Shown here: one piece after another, positions 1 through 8,615 of the stretch
How the letters are laid out: every line of letters starts with the position of its first letter
Numbering within the stretch: position 1 is the first letter of the stretch
Notes under the pieces: model-generated
Told to the model about the DNA's origin: nothing
Databases searched by the model: none
The model's input: only the letters and a program-made list of their open reading frames with translations
Source of the DNA: Hydrogenophaga sp.
Lineage (GTDB): Bacteria; Pseudomonadota; Gammaproteobacteria; Burkholderiales; Burkholderiaceae_C
DNA: 57,774 nucleotides
NCBI RefSeq assembly: GCF_018780075.1
Contig: NZ_JADMKB010000055.1
Location: 1,050 to 58,823, forward strand
Direction: 5' to 3'
Translations under genes and position numbers: made by a program

Positions 1-1266
1 CGGGGTGGCGGCCACGCCGCCGGCGCCGATGGAGACCTGTTGCACCACGCCGGCCTTGACCGTCATCTGGATGGCGAGGCAGACGGCGGAGATGTCGTCG
101 TCGAAACGTTTGCTGATCTTGTAGATTTTTTCCAGCGCATGCCCGTTCGGCCGCGGCACCTTGATCCAGCACAGCAGTTCGTCGGGCCGCATCACGTTCG
201 TGCGGTAGCCGGTGTAGAGGTCTTCCAGCCGCAGCTCGCGGTGGGCGATCCCGCCGCCGGCCTTGGTCTTCTTCCATCGCATCAGCACCACGCTGGCGCC
301 CAGGGCGATCAGCAGCGGCATGGAGTCGCCAATGGGCGAGCCGTTGGCCACGTTGCCGCCCAGCGTGCCGGAATTGCGCACCGGCAGGCCGGCAAAGCGC
401 TGGCCGAAGGTCTGCAACTGCGGCCGCTCCTTCACGAGCGCGGCGAAGGCATCGGTCAGCGTGACCGCGGCGCCGATGGCGATGTGCTGCGGGTAGGTCT
501 CGACGCGCTGCAGTTCGCGCGCCGCCGTCACGTCCAGCACCTGCGCAAAGCGCTTGTGCTGCTTGGTGACCCAGAGGCCGACGTCGGTGGTGCCGGCCAC
601 CACCTGGGCCTGGGGGTGGGCGGCGCGGGCTTGCAGCAGGGCGTTCAGGCTGCGGGGCCGCAGGTAGGGCGCATCCGCGTCGGCCTTGGGTTTCAGCGCC
701 TTGAGCGCCGCCACCGTGGCCGCTTCGTCCACCGCGCAGCCGGCGGGCAGGGGCAGGGCGCCCATCTGTTGCGCCGCGTCGAGGATGGGCCGGTAGCCGG
801 TGCAGCGGCACAGGTTGCCCGACAGGTCCACCTGGGCCTGTTCTCGGGTGACGCCCTGGCCGCCGCTCGTGTTCTGGTACAGGCCGAACAGGCTCATGAC
901 AAAGCCGGGCGTGCAGAAGCCGCATTGCGAACCGTGGCACCGGACCATGGCTTCCTGGCTGGGATGCAGCTCGCCCGAGGGCGCCGCGATGTCCTCGGCG
1001 GTGAACACCGCCATGCCGTCCACCGAATGGGCCAGCCGGATGCAGCTGTTGATGGCTTTGTATTGCAGTTTCCCGTCGACCACCTCGCCCAGCACGACGG
1101 TGCAGGCGCCACAGTCGCCCTCGCCGCAGCCTTCCTTGGTGGCACTCAGGTGCAGGTCGTCGCGCAGCAGCTCCAGCAGGGTGCGGTCGGGTGCTACATT
1201 GCCGACCGCCACGGTCTGGCCTCGGCGCAGGAATCTCAGGGTTTGTCCGGGTATTTCAGGCTTCAT
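1..1266 (-). CDS. xdhA: Xanthine dehydrogenase small subunit (2Fe-2S and FAD domains), 3' end cut by window edge
   Basis: Read from the ATG at 1266 on the minus strand, the frame stays open to base 1, giving 422 residues with no stop, so the gene continues outside the window. Residues 47-75 carry the plant-type 2Fe-2S cysteines (C47, C52, C55, C75). A second cluster follows with C115/C118 in CGFCTP and C153/C155 in CRCTG. After about residue 195 comes the FAD domain, with NSGTLGGNVANGSP as its binding loop. This matches the XdhA subunit, which passes electrons from the molybdenum subunit (XdhB, presumably further left) to NAD during hypoxanthine/xanthine oxidation. It diverges from a LysR gene and lies next to a purine-type ABC transporter, which supports a purine role. 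An isoquinoline- or CO-dehydrogenase-type enzyme is unlikely because 2Fe-2S and FAD domains sit on one chain. Confidence 0.93.
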   Translation of the reverse strand, partial: MKPEIPGQTLRFLRRGQTVAVGNVAPDRTLLELLRDDLHLSATKEGCGEGDCGACTVVLGEVVDGKLQYKAINSCIRLAHSVDGMAVFTAEDIAAPSGELHPSQEAMVRCHGSQCGFCTPGFVMSLFGLYQNTSGGQGVTREQAQVDLSGNLCRCTGYRPILDAAQQMGALPLPAGCAVDEAATVAALKALKPKADADAPYLRPRSLNALLQARAAHPQAQVVAGTTDVGLWVTKQHKRFAQVLDVTAARELQRVETYPQHIAIGAAVTLTDAFAALVKERPQLQTFGQRFAGLPVRNSGTLGGNVANGSPIGDSMPLLIALGASVVLMRWKKTKAGGGIAHRELRLEDLYTGYRTNVMRPDELLCWIKVPRPNGHALEKIYKISKRFDDDISAVCLAIQMTVKAGVVQQVSIGAGGVAATP

Positions 1267-1307
1267 GCGCGGCAGCTTAGCGCCAGCCGGCATGGCACGG
1301 CATATGC

Positions 1308-1324
1308 TCTGACGTATGGTCAGA
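1308..1324. promoter_or_regulatory. Inverted repeat in xdhA/LysR divergent promoter, candidate LysR operator
   Basis: The sequence TCTGAC-GTATG-GTCAGA is a perfect 6-5-6 inverted repeat in the 95-base gap between the divergent xdhA and LysR starts. It sits about 40 bases from each start codon. LysR-type regulators usually bind dyads of this size (T-N11-A rule) in such divergent promoters, so autoregulation and control of xdhA are the simplest reading. The assignment is inference. Confidence 0.5.
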
Positions 1325-1361
1325 ATGCTTCAGGTGCCATTTCCACGCGTCCCCACCGGGT

Positions 1362-2315
1362 ATGAAATACATGTCCATGTTCGACAAGATTGACTTGCAC
1401 CTGATTCGCGTCCTGCACACGGTCCTGACCGAGCGCAGCGTGTCGCGTGCGGCACTGAAGTTGGGCATGTACCAGCCGGCGGTCAGCGCCGCCCTCAAAC
1501 GCTTGCGCGAACTGGCCGGCGATCCGCTGCTGGTGCGTTCGGGCTCGGGCATGATGCCCACCGCCGCCGGCCTGCGCATGGTGGAGCCGGCGGCCGAAAT
1601 CCTGCTCAGTGCAGAAGTGCTCTTTTCCGACGCCCGCAGCTTCGACCCCACCACCGCCCGCCACACCTTCAGCGTCGCCGCCAGCGACTACCTGGACCCG
1701 CAGTTCCTGCCGCAGCTGGTGATCCAGCTCAAGGCGCAGGCGCCGAACTGCCCGATCGAGATCCACCCCCTTTCGGCCGACGGCGATTACCGCACCCACC
1801 TGGCGCAGGGGCATGTGGACGTGGTGATCGGCAACTGGCCCAAGCCGCCGGGCGACCTGCACCTGGGCCGGCTGTTCGGCGACCAGATCGTCAGCCTGGT
1901 CTCGATCCAGCACCCGGCGGTGCGCCGCGGCTGGGACGAAGCCGCCTGGCTGGCGGCCGAACACATCGCCCCCACGCCCATGCACCCCGGCGCGCGCGGC
2001 GCGATCGACGACTTCCTCTCCAGCCGCGGCATCTCGCGCAACATCGTGGCGCGCTGTCCGCATTTCGGCCTGATCCCGGCCATGGTGGCCGGCAGCCTGC
2101 TGGTGCTGACCACCGGCCGCCATTACGCCGAGCGGTTCGTGGACCAGCTGCCGGTCAAGGTGCTGCCCTGTCCGATCGAGTTTCCGCGGCTGCTGTATTA
2201 CCAGCTCTGGCACGAGCGCACCCATGCCTCGCTGGCCGGCCGCTGGCTGCGCGAGCAGATCAAGTCGGTGGCGGCCTCGCTGCGCCCGGCCGAAGCCCAG
2301 GACGCGGTGGCCTGA
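1362..2315 (+). CDS. LysR-family transcriptional regulator, probably of purine catabolism
   Basis: A 317-residue protein with an N-terminal winged helix-turn-helix (about residues 8-66; SVSRAALKLGMYQPAVSAAL is the recognition region) and a LysR substrate-binding domain (about 95-300). Length is normal for the family. In-frame ATGs also occur at 1371 and 1377, and none has a strong ribosome site, so the start may be up to 15 bases later. The gene lies between divergent xdhA and a co-directional purine-type ABC transporter only 25 bases downstream, so it probably responds to a purine intermediate and controls both sides. The ligand cannot be read from the sequence. Confidence 0.88.
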   Translation: MKYMSMFDKIDLHLIRVLHTVLTERSVSRAALKLGMYQPAVSAALKRLRELAGDPLLVRSGSGMMPTAAGLRMVEPAAEILLSAEVLFSDARSFDPTTARHTFSVAASDYLDPQFLPQLVIQLKAQAPNCPIEIHPLSADGDYRTHLAQGHVDVVIGNWPKPPGDLHLGRLFGDQIVSLVSIQHPAVRRGWDEAAWLAAEHIAPTPMHPGARGAIDDFLSSRGISRNIVARCPHFGLIPAMVAGSLLVLTTGRHYAERFVDQLPVKVLPCPIEFPRLLYYQLWHERTHASLAGRWLREQIKSVAASLRPAEAQDAVA

Positions 2316-2340
2316 ATAACCCGACCAGCAGGAGACCGAC

Positions 2341-3882
2341 TTGACGACCCCCCGATTGCAACTGAACGGCATCACCAAACGCTACCCCGGCGTGGTGGCC
2401 AACAGCAACGTGTCCCTGTCCGTTGCGCCCGGTGAAATCCACGCCGTGCTGGGCGAAAACGGCGCCGGCAAGTCCACGCTGATGAAGATCATCTACGGCT
2501 CGGTCAAGCCCGACGAGGGTTCGGTCATGTTCAACGGCCGGCCGGTGCACGTGCGCAACCCGCAGGAAGCGCGGGCGCTGGGCATCAGCATGGTGTTCCA
2601 GCACTTCAGCCTGTTTGATACCTTGACCGTGGCCGAAAACGTGTGGCTGGGCCTGGACAAGTCGCTGACCCTGCCCGAGGTCAGTGCGAGCATCACCGCC
2701 AAGGCAGCCGAATATGGGCTCGACATCGACCCCGCCCGCCCGGTGCACACGCTGAGCGTGGGCGAGATGCAGCGGGTGGAGATCATCCGCGCGCTCTTGA
2801 CGAACCCGCAGCTGCTGATCCTCGACGAACCGACCTCGGTGCTCACGCCCCAGGCGGTGGAGAAGCTCTTCATCGTGCTCAACAAGCTGGCGGCCGAGGG
2901 CTGCAGCATCCTGTACATCAGCCACAAGCTGCACGAGATCCGCGAGCTGTGCACGGCTTGCACGGTGTTGCGCGGTGGCAAGGTGACCGGCGTGTGCGAC
3001 CCGCGCGAAGAAAGCAACGCCTCGCTCTCGCGCCTGATGATCGGCGCCGAGCCGCCCGCGCTGAACGTGCGCGCGCTCAAGGCCGGTGCCACGGTGCTGG
3101 CCGTGAGCGGCTTGACGCTGGCCAGCGGCGACCCGTTCGGCACCGACCTGCACGACATCGCCCTCAACGTGCGCAGCGGCGAGGTGGTGGGCATTGCCGG
3201 CGTGTCGGGCAACGGCCAGAGCGAGCTGCTCTACGCGCTCTCGGGCGAAGACACCCACGCCCCGGCGGGCAGCATCCGCGTGGGCGGGCAGGACGCCTCG
3301 CGCTTCGGCCCGGGCAAGCGCCGCGCGCTGGGCCTGCATTTCGTGCCCGAAGAGCGGCTGGGCCGCGGGGCCGTGCCCACGCTCTCGCTGGCGCACAACC
3401 TGCTGCTCTCGCGCCGCGACACGCTGGGGGCGGGTGGCTGGCTGCGTCTCGGCGCCCTCAAGGCCCAGGCGACCGACATCATCCAACGCTACAACGTCAA
3501 GGCCAACGGGCCGGACGCGGCGGCCAAGTCGCTCTCGGGTGGCAACCTGCAGAAGTTCATCGTCGGCCGGGAGATCGAGGCCAAACCGAAATTGCTGATC
3601 GTGAGCCAGCCGACCTGGGGCGTGGACGTGGGCGCCTCGGCCCAGATCCGCGGCGAGATCCTGGCGCTGCGCGACGCGGGTTGTGCGGTGCTGGTGGTGA
3701 GCGAAGAGCTGGACGAACTGTTCGAGATCAGCGACCGCCTGCACGTGATTGCCAAGGGGCGGCTCTCGCCCAGCCTGAACCGGGCCGATGCCACCATCGA
3801 ACGCATTGGCGAGTGGATGTCCGGTCTGTGGGACACCACAGGAAATAACAAAAACAAGGAGACCGCCCATGCTGCGGCTTGA
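2341..3882 (+). CDS. ABC transporter ATP-binding protein, nucleoside/nucleobase (BMP-linked) type
   Basis: This 513-residue protein has two tandem ABC domains, as in the sugar/nucleoside import family. The first half has Walker A GENGAGKST (about 40-48), signature LSVGEMQRVEI and Walker B LLILDEPTSVL. The second half has the degenerate loop GVSGNGQSE in place of Walker A and the signature LSGGNLQKF, a layout typical of these two-domain ATPases. It starts at TTG with AGCAGGAGA placed 8 bases upstream; no better ATG exists. Its 3' end overlaps the next permease by 14 bases. With the two permeases and a BMP-type binding protein it forms a full importer, most likely for purine bases or nucleosides given the nearby xdhA, adenine deaminase and guanine deaminase. 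Confidence 0.93.
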   Translation: MTTPRLQLNGITKRYPGVVANSNVSLSVAPGEIHAVLGENGAGKSTLMKIIYGSVKPDEGSVMFNGRPVHVRNPQEARALGISMVFQHFSLFDTLTVAENVWLGLDKSLTLPEVSASITAKAAEYGLDIDPARPVHTLSVGEMQRVEIIRALLTNPQLLILDEPTSVLTPQAVEKLFIVLNKLAAEGCSILYISHKLHEIRELCTACTVLRGGKVTGVCDPREESNASLSRLMIGAEPPALNVRALKAGATVLAVSGLTLASGDPFGTDLHDIALNVRSGEVVGIAGVSGNGQSELLYALSGEDTHAPAGSIRVGGQDASRFGPGKRRALGLHFVPEERLGRGAVPTLSLAHNLLLSRRDTLGAGGWLRLGALKAQATDIIQRYNVKANGPDAAAKSLSGGNLQKFIVGREIEAKPKLLIVSQPTWGVDVGASAQIRGEILALRDAGCAVLVVSEELDELFEISDRLHVIAKGRLSPSLNRADATIERIGEWMSGLWDTTGNNKNKETAHAAA

Positions 3883-4924
3883 AGTCCGACCCCAACCGTC
3901 GGCGCGCTGGGGCTACGCCTCGCCGCTGCTGGCGCTGGCGATCACCGTGGTGATCGGTGTGATCCTGTTTGCGCTGCTGGGCAAAGACCCGGTGCGCGGC
4001 CTGCAGGTCTTTTTCTGGGAGCCGCTCAAAAGCGCCTACGCGCTCTCGGAGCTGATGGTCAAGGCCACGCCACTGCTGATCATCGCGCTCGGGCTGGCGG
4101 TCTGTTTCCGCTCCAACGTGTGGAACATCGGTGCCGAGGGTCAGTTCGTGATCGGCGCGGTGTTCGCGGCCGGCGTGGCGCTGCTGGCCGGGCCCGACAC
4201 CGGGCGCTGGATCGTGGTCGCCATCCTGCTCGCGGGCGTGCTGGGGGGCATGTTCTGGGCCGGCATCACCGCGCTGCTGCGCGACCGCTTCAACGCCAAC
4301 GAAATCCTGGTCAGCCTGATGCTGGTCTACGTCGCGATCCAGGTGCTGAACTTCCTGGTCTACGGCCCCTGGAAGGACCCGCTGGGCTACAACTTTCCGC
4401 AGACCAAAACCTTCGACGCCGTCACCCAGATCCCCAAGCTGATGCAGGGCTCGCGCGTCAACGTCGGCCTGCTGCTGGCGCTGGCCGGCGTGGCCGCGGT
4501 CTGGGTGTTTCTGTTCCGCACCTACGCCGGTTTCGCCCAACTGGTGGGCGGCTTGGCGCCCGCCGCCGCGCGCTACGCCGGCTTCTCCTCACGCAAGGCG
4601 CTGTGGATCGCGCTGCTCACCTCGGGCGGCGCCGCCGGTCTGGCCGGTGCGCTGGAGGTGGCCGGGCCGATCGGCCAGCTCACGCCCTACGTGCCGGCGG
4701 GCTACGGCTTCGCCGCCATCATCGTGGCCTATGTGGGTCGGCTGCACCCGGTGGGCATCGTGTTCTCGGCCATCCTCATGAGCATGTTCTACATCGGCGG
4801 CGAACTGGCGCAGTCGCGCATGGGCCTGCCCAAGTCGATCACCGGGGTGTTCCAGGGCCTGCTGCTGTTTGCGCTGCTGGCGTGTGACACCCTCATCGCG
4901 TATCGCCTTGTCTGGAAGAAGTGA
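3869..4924 (+). CDS. ABC transporter permease 1, nucleoside/nucleobase type
   Basis: A 351-residue polytopic membrane protein of the branched-chain/sugar permease superfamily. The start chosen is the ATG at 3869 because AAGGAG lies just upstream and the coding overlap with the ATPase is then a short 14 bases; the open frame reaches back to 3788. Family features include the conserved NVWNIGAEGQFVIGAVFAAG stretch and an EAA-like cytoplasmic loop with FNANEILVSLMLVYVA. It pairs with the second permease to form the membrane channel of the purine-type importer. Confidence 0.92.
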   Translation: MLRLEVRPQPSARWGYASPLLALAITVVIGVILFALLGKDPVRGLQVFFWEPLKSAYALSELMVKATPLLIIALGLAVCFRSNVWNIGAEGQFVIGAVFAAGVALLAGPDTGRWIVVAILLAGVLGGMFWAGITALLRDRFNANEILVSLMLVYVAIQVLNFLVYGPWKDPLGYNFPQTKTFDAVTQIPKLMQGSRVNVGLLLALAGVAAVWVFLFRTYAGFAQLVGGLAPAAARYAGFSSRKALWIALLTSGGAAGLAGALEVAGPIGQLTPYVPAGYGFAAIIVAYVGRLHPVGIVFSAILMSMFYIGGELAQSRMGLPKSITGVFQGLLLFALLACDTLIAYRLVWKK

Positions 4925-4936
4925 GGAACGACCACC

Positions 4937-5857
4937 ATGGAATCCATTGCCCTCCTCATCGGCGCCTCGCTCAACGCGGGCACCGTGCTGGCCATCGCTT
5001 CGCTGGGCCTGCTGATCAACGAAAAAGCCGGCATCGTCAACCTCGGCGCCGAGGGCCTGATGCTCTGTGCGGCGCTGGCCGGCTTTGCCACCGTGGTGCA
5101 CACCGGCAGCACCGTCGCCGGCTTTGCCGCCGGCATGGCGGTGGGCGCCTTGCTGGCCGGGGTGTTCGGTGTGCTGGTGATCTGGCTCAACACCAACCAG
5201 TACGCCACGGGGCTGGCGCTGTCGCTGTTTGGCGCGGGGTTTTCGGCCTTCGCGGGCACCAGCTACGTGCAGGCCAAGCTGCCGTCGCTGCCGCCGTTCA
5301 CCATTCCGGTGCTGGCCGACATCCCGCTGCTCGGCCCCATGTTGTTCCGCCACCATCCCATGGTCTATGTGTGCGTGGGGCTGGTGCTGGGCCTGATCTG
5401 GTTTCTCTACCGCACGCGCGCCGGCCTGGTGCTGCGCAGCGTGGGCGAGAGCCCGGAGTCGGCCCACGCGCTGGGCTATCCGGTGCGCCGCATCCGCCTC
5501 ATGGCCGTGATGGCCGGCGGCGCGCTCTGTGGTCTGGCCGGGGCCTACGTCTCCACCGTGTACACGCCGCTGTGGGTGGAGGGCATGATCGCCGGCAAGG
5601 GCTGGATCGCGCTGGCGCTCACCACCTTCGCCACCTGGCGACCGGCACGCGTGTTGCTTGGTGCGTACCTGTTCGGCTTCGTGACCATGCTGCAGTTTCA
5701 CCTGCAGGGCATCGGCGTCAACGTGCCCAGCCAGTTCCTGACCATGATGCCGTACCTGGCCACCATCGTGGTGCTGGTGCTGATCTCGCGCAACCCGAGC
5801 TGGATCCGCATCAACATGCCGACGAGCATCGGTAAACCCTTTTACCCGGGCGCATGA
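4937..5857 (+). CDS. ABC transporter permease 2, nucleoside/nucleobase type
   Basis: A 306-residue polytopic membrane protein, the usual length for the second permease of this family. It contains INEKAGIVNLGAEGLML, the family hallmark near the N-terminus, and the loop SVGESPESAHALGYPVRRIR that contacts the ATPase. It starts 12 bases after the first permease, so the two are co-translated. Its stop codon is followed directly by the first copy of an intergenic structured repeat (5861-5948). Confidence 0.92.
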   Translation: MESIALLIGASLNAGTVLAIASLGLLINEKAGIVNLGAEGLMLCAALAGFATVVHTGSTVAGFAAGMAVGALLAGVFGVLVIWLNTNQYATGLALSLFGAGFSAFAGTSYVQAKLPSLPPFTIPVLADIPLLGPMLFRHHPMVYVCVGLVLGLIWFLYRTRAGLVLRSVGESPESAHALGYPVRRIRLMAVMAGGALCGLAGAYVSTVYTPLWVEGMIAGKGWIALALTTFATWRPARVLLGAYLFGFVTMLQFHLQGIGVNVPSQFLTMMPYLATIVVLVLISRNPSWIRINMPTSIGKPFYPGA

Positions 5858-5860
5858 TGA

Positions 5861-5948
5861 AGCTCCCCCTGCGCCGCCTTCGGCGTCACCCCCCAGGGGG
5901 CGACACCAGCCGTCCTGCAAAGCCGGCCCGGCGGTGTCCCCGGAGGGG
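5861..5948 (+). repeat. Structured intergenic repeat, copy 1
   Basis: This copy lies directly after the permease stop codon. It has a GC hairpin around CCTTCGG, a C-run/G-run hairpin (CCCCCC-A-GGGGG) and a longer outer stem, GACACC (5902-5907) pairing with GGTGTC (5933-5938). Related copies are at 7181, 52401 and 55143 in the same orientation, each just after a stop codon. The rest of the gap to the BMP gene holds no other clear signal. Confidence 0.75.
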
Positions 5949-6024
5949 TGGGCCTGCGCATAGACTCGTGTTTCAATCCCATTTGTTGTTTCGTTTTCTT
6001 TAACCCACCCACCAAGAGGTTTCC

Positions 6025-7179
6025 ATGACAGAACTGAGCAAACGTTCCCTGATCAAGGCCTTCGCGCTGACCGCGCTGGCCAGCGCCGCCCTGATCGGCT
6101 GCGGCAAGAAGGAAGAAGCGGCTGCCCCGGCCGCAGCGCCCGCACCGGCGCCCGCCGCTGCCGAAGCCCCCAAGGCCGAGCCGCTGAAGATCGCGTTTGC
6201 CTATGTGGGCCCGGTGGGTGACGGTGGCTGGACCTTTGCCCACGACAACGCCCGCAAGGCGGTCGAGGCCGAGTTCGGCGACAAGATCGTGACCAGCTTC
6301 GTCGAAGGCGTGCCCGAAGGCCCCGACGCCGAGCGCGTGATCCGCGACATGGCCACCCAGGGCAACAAGCTGATCTTCGGCACCACCTTCGGCTACATGG
6401 AGCCCATGCTCAAGGTGGCGCCCGATTTCAAGGACGTGAAGTTCGAGCACGCCACCGGCTACAAGACGGCCGAGAACATGCGCACCTACGACAGCCGCAC
6501 CTACGAAGGCGCGTACATGGCGGGCGTGATCGCGGGTTCCATGACCAAGACCAACACCCTGGGTGTCGTGGCCTCGATCCCAATCCCTGAAGTGATCCGC
6601 AACATCAACAGCTTCACGCTGGGGGCGCAGTCGGTCAACCCCAAGGTCAAGACCAAGGTGGTCTGGGTCAACGGCTGGTTCGACCCACCGAAGGAAACCG
6701 AAGCCGCGACCTCGCTGATCAACGGCGGCGCCGACGTGCTGATGCAGAACACCGATTCGTCCGCCGTGCTGCAGACCGCCGAAGAACTGGGCAAGCGCGC
6801 CTTCGGCTGGGATTCCGACATGACCGCCTACGGCCCCAAGGCCCACCTGGGTTCGGCCGTCATCAACTGGGCGCCGTACTACATCAAGGCCACCAAGGAC
6901 GCGCTGGAAGGCACCTGGTCCACCGGTGGCGTGTGGTGGGGCGTGAAGGAGGGTGCGATCGACATGGTCTCTGTGGCCGCAGACGTGCCTGCTGAAGTCA
7001 AGGCCAAGGTCGACACCATCCGCGCCGGCTTGAAGGACGGCAGCTTCTCCATCTGGAAGGGCCCGATCGTGGGTCAGGACGGCAAGGAAGTGCTGGCCAA
7101 GGACGTGGTCGCCGACGACAAGTTCCTGGGCGGCGTGAAGTTCTATGTGAAGGGCGTTGAAGGCAAGGTGCCGAACTGA
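6025..7179 (+). CDS. BMP-family substrate-binding lipoprotein of the purine-type ABC transporter
   Basis: A 384-residue secreted protein. It begins with a basic stretch and hydrophobic core ending in LIGC (Cys at about residue 26), a lipobox, followed by an Ala/Pro-rich linker (about 30-55). The mature part is the BMP (PnrA-like) domain: AFAYVGPVGDGGWTFAHD near its start, then EGPDAERVIRDMA and FGYMEPMLKVAP. BMP proteins bind nucleosides or purine bases. Together with the ATPase and two permeases upstream it completes an importer. A structured repeat separates it from the permease gene and a second copy follows its stop, which may tune the level of this abundant component. Confidence 0.93.
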   Translation: MTELSKRSLIKAFALTALASAALIGCGKKEEAAAPAAAPAPAPAAAEAPKAEPLKIAFAYVGPVGDGGWTFAHDNARKAVEAEFGDKIVTSFVEGVPEGPDAERVIRDMATQGNKLIFGTTFGYMEPMLKVAPDFKDVKFEHATGYKTAENMRTYDSRTYEGAYMAGVIAGSMTKTNTLGVVASIPIPEVIRNINSFTLGAQSVNPKVKTKVVWVNGWFDPPKETEAATSLINGGADVLMQNTDSSAVLQTAEELGKRAFGWDSDMTAYGPKAHLGSAVINWAPYYIKATKDALEGTWSTGGVWWGVKEGAIDMVSVAADVPAEVKAKVDTIRAGLKDGSFSIWKGPIVGQDGKEVLAKDVVADDKFLGGVKFYVKGVEGKVPN

Positions 7180-7180
7180 G

Positions 7181-7262
7181 GCCCCCCCCGCGCCGCTTCG
7201 CGTCACCCCCCGAGGGGGCGATGCGAGTGGCCCGGCAAAGCCGGTTCCACCGCATCCTGGGG
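7181..7262 (+). repeat. Structured intergenic repeat, copy 2
   Basis: This copy begins one base after the BMP gene's stop codon. Outer stem GATGCG (7220-7225) pairs with CGCATC (7251-7256), and an inner hairpin CCGGC-AAA-GCCGG sits between them. A C-run/G-run hairpin and a GCCGCTTCGCG segment precede it. The outer arms differ from copy 1 but remain complementary. A rho-independent terminator follows at 7288. Confidence 0.78.
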
Positions 7263-7287
7263 CGAAGACATGCGCGCCGGAGACCAT

Positions 7288-7317
7288 CGCCGCTGCCTTC
7301 CCGCAGCGGCGTTTTTC
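7288..7317 (+). terminator. Rho-independent terminator after the BMP gene
   Basis: CGCCGCTGC (7288-7296) pairs perfectly with GCAGCGGCG (7303-7311) around a 6-base loop and is followed by TTTTTC. It ends the transporter operon just before the Rieske oxygenase gene, so that gene either has its own promoter or depends on read-through. Confidence 0.8.
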
Positions 7318-7333
7318 TTTGAGGGCACAGCAC

Positions 7334-8401
7334 ATGATCGAGAAACAACTCTGGCACCCGGTGGTGGCGTCCATGCACCTGCGGGACGAGCCGGCGGCGG
7401 TGGACCTGCTGGGCCAGCCGCTGGTGCTCTGGCGCGAACCGGCGCACGACCATGGGCACGACGCCGTGGTGCACGCCTGGGCCGACCGCTGTCCGCACCG
7501 GGGCGCGAAGCTCTCGCTGGGCCGGGTGCTCAACCACCTGCACGGCGCGCGGCTGGAGTGCCCTTACCACGGCTGGCAGTTCGCGGGCGACGTGGCGGCC
7601 CGTTCGGCGCACGGTGAAGCGGTGGCGGTCGGTCGTTGTGCCCATGTGCCGGCGTCGCCCACGTTCGAGCCGCCGGCGTCCCACTGTGCGACGGCGTTTG
7701 AAGCGGTGGAACGCCACGGCCTGGTGTGGGTGCGGCTGGAGCGCCCGGACCGCACCCGTGTGCCCGCCGCTCTCGCCGAACCGCCGGTGTTCGAGCCCTG
7801 GACCGATCCTGTCTGGCGCCAGCTGGTCTGCGGTCCATACGAGGTGCAGACCAGCGCGCCGCGCCTGGTGGAAAACTTCCTCGACCTGAGCCACTTCGGC
7901 TTCGTGCACGAGGGCTGGCTCGGCGCGCGCAGCCACGCTCAGGTGGACACCGGCCGGGTGGAAGAGGGCGAGGGTGGCGTGGCGGTGCGCGACTGCAAGG
8001 CTTGGCAGCCCAAGGGCTACGCCGGCGCCGAAGAGGGCGGCTGGGTCGCCTACCGGTACGAGGTGCCCCACCCCTACACGGCCATCCTGCGCAAGGACGC
8101 GGCCGAGGGCGACCCGGTGAGCAACGCCATCGCGCTCTTCATCCGCCCCGATGGCGCCGAGGCCTGCACCGCCTGGTTCGCCATGGCCACGCTCGGCGAC
8201 CTGTCGGACGATGAAGAACTGCGCGCCTTCCAGGACGCTGTGTTCGCGCAGGACCGGCCCATCGTCGAATCGCAGCAACCCAAGACCCTGCCCATCGGCC
8301 AACACAGCGAGGCCCGCGAAGTGCACGGCCCGGCCGACCGCATGTCGAGCGCCTACCGCCGCTACCTGGCCCGTCTGGGCGTCTCGCTGGGGGTGTGCTG
8401 A
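7334..8401 (+). CDS. Rieske non-heme iron oxygenase, alpha subunit; HpxD-like candidate for purine oxidation
   Basis: A 355-residue protein. The N-terminal Rieske domain has CPHRG (C53, H55) and CPYHGW (C76, H79), the ligands of a 2Fe-2S cluster. The catalytic domain carries the mononuclear iron motif in ENFLDLSHFGFVHEG (Asp plus two His). The open frame runs back to 7157, but the ATG at 7334 follows a terminator and aligns with the start of the Rieske fold. The family includes many aromatic-ring oxygenases and also HpxD, which with a reductase oxidises hypoxanthine in Klebsiella. The position between purine transporter genes makes a purine substrate plausible but unproven. No reductase gene is seen next to it. 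Confidence 0.85.
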   Translation: MIEKQLWHPVVASMHLRDEPAAVDLLGQPLVLWREPAHDHGHDAVVHAWADRCPHRGAKLSLGRVLNHLHGARLECPYHGWQFAGDVAARSAHGEAVAVGRCAHVPASPTFEPPASHCATAFEAVERHGLVWVRLERPDRTRVPAALAEPPVFEPWTDPVWRQLVCGPYEVQTSAPRLVENFLDLSHFGFVHEGWLGARSHAQVDTGRVEEGEGGVAVRDCKAWQPKGYAGAEEGGWVAYRYEVPHPYTAILRKDAAEGDPVSNAIALFIRPDGAEACTAWFAMATLGDLSDDEELRAFQDAVFAQDRPIVESQQPKTLPIGQHSEAREVHGPADRMSSAYRRYLARLGVSLGVC

Positions 8402-8513
8402 CGGTCCTGAAAACCGGGCGCCCGCCACCGGGCGGCTTCGGTCGGCAGGCACCTGCTGGGCCGGTGCGTCTGGACGCCAAGCAGGGCCCCCGTGCCGTCG
8501 GTTGGGTGTATTT

Positions 8514-8532
8514 GATAATAATTCGCATTTAG
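8514..8532. promoter_or_regulatory. Fur box candidate with overlapping -10 element, upstream of the FecI-type sigma gene
   Basis: The sequence GATAATAATTCGCATTTAG matches the 19-base Fur consensus at 12 positions, including the whole left half GATAAT. It overlaps a -10-like TAGAAT at 8530-8535 and stands out as AT-rich in a GC-rich gap (8402-8615). Fur binding here would block the sigma factor promoter when iron is plentiful. The rest of this 214-base gap shows no other clear element. Confidence 0.65.
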
Positions 8533-8615
8533 AATGTGGCGCTTCACCAAGCCCCTCCACATCCCGACGTCGCGCGTTGACGGGATGCCGTCATCTCACT
8601 GGCCTTCACCCACCC

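Noticed and set aside
2260..3870. 536-codon minus-strand frame opposite the ABC ATPase
   Set aside because: The plus strand has all ABC motifs. The minus frame is compositionally biased and has no recognisable motif.
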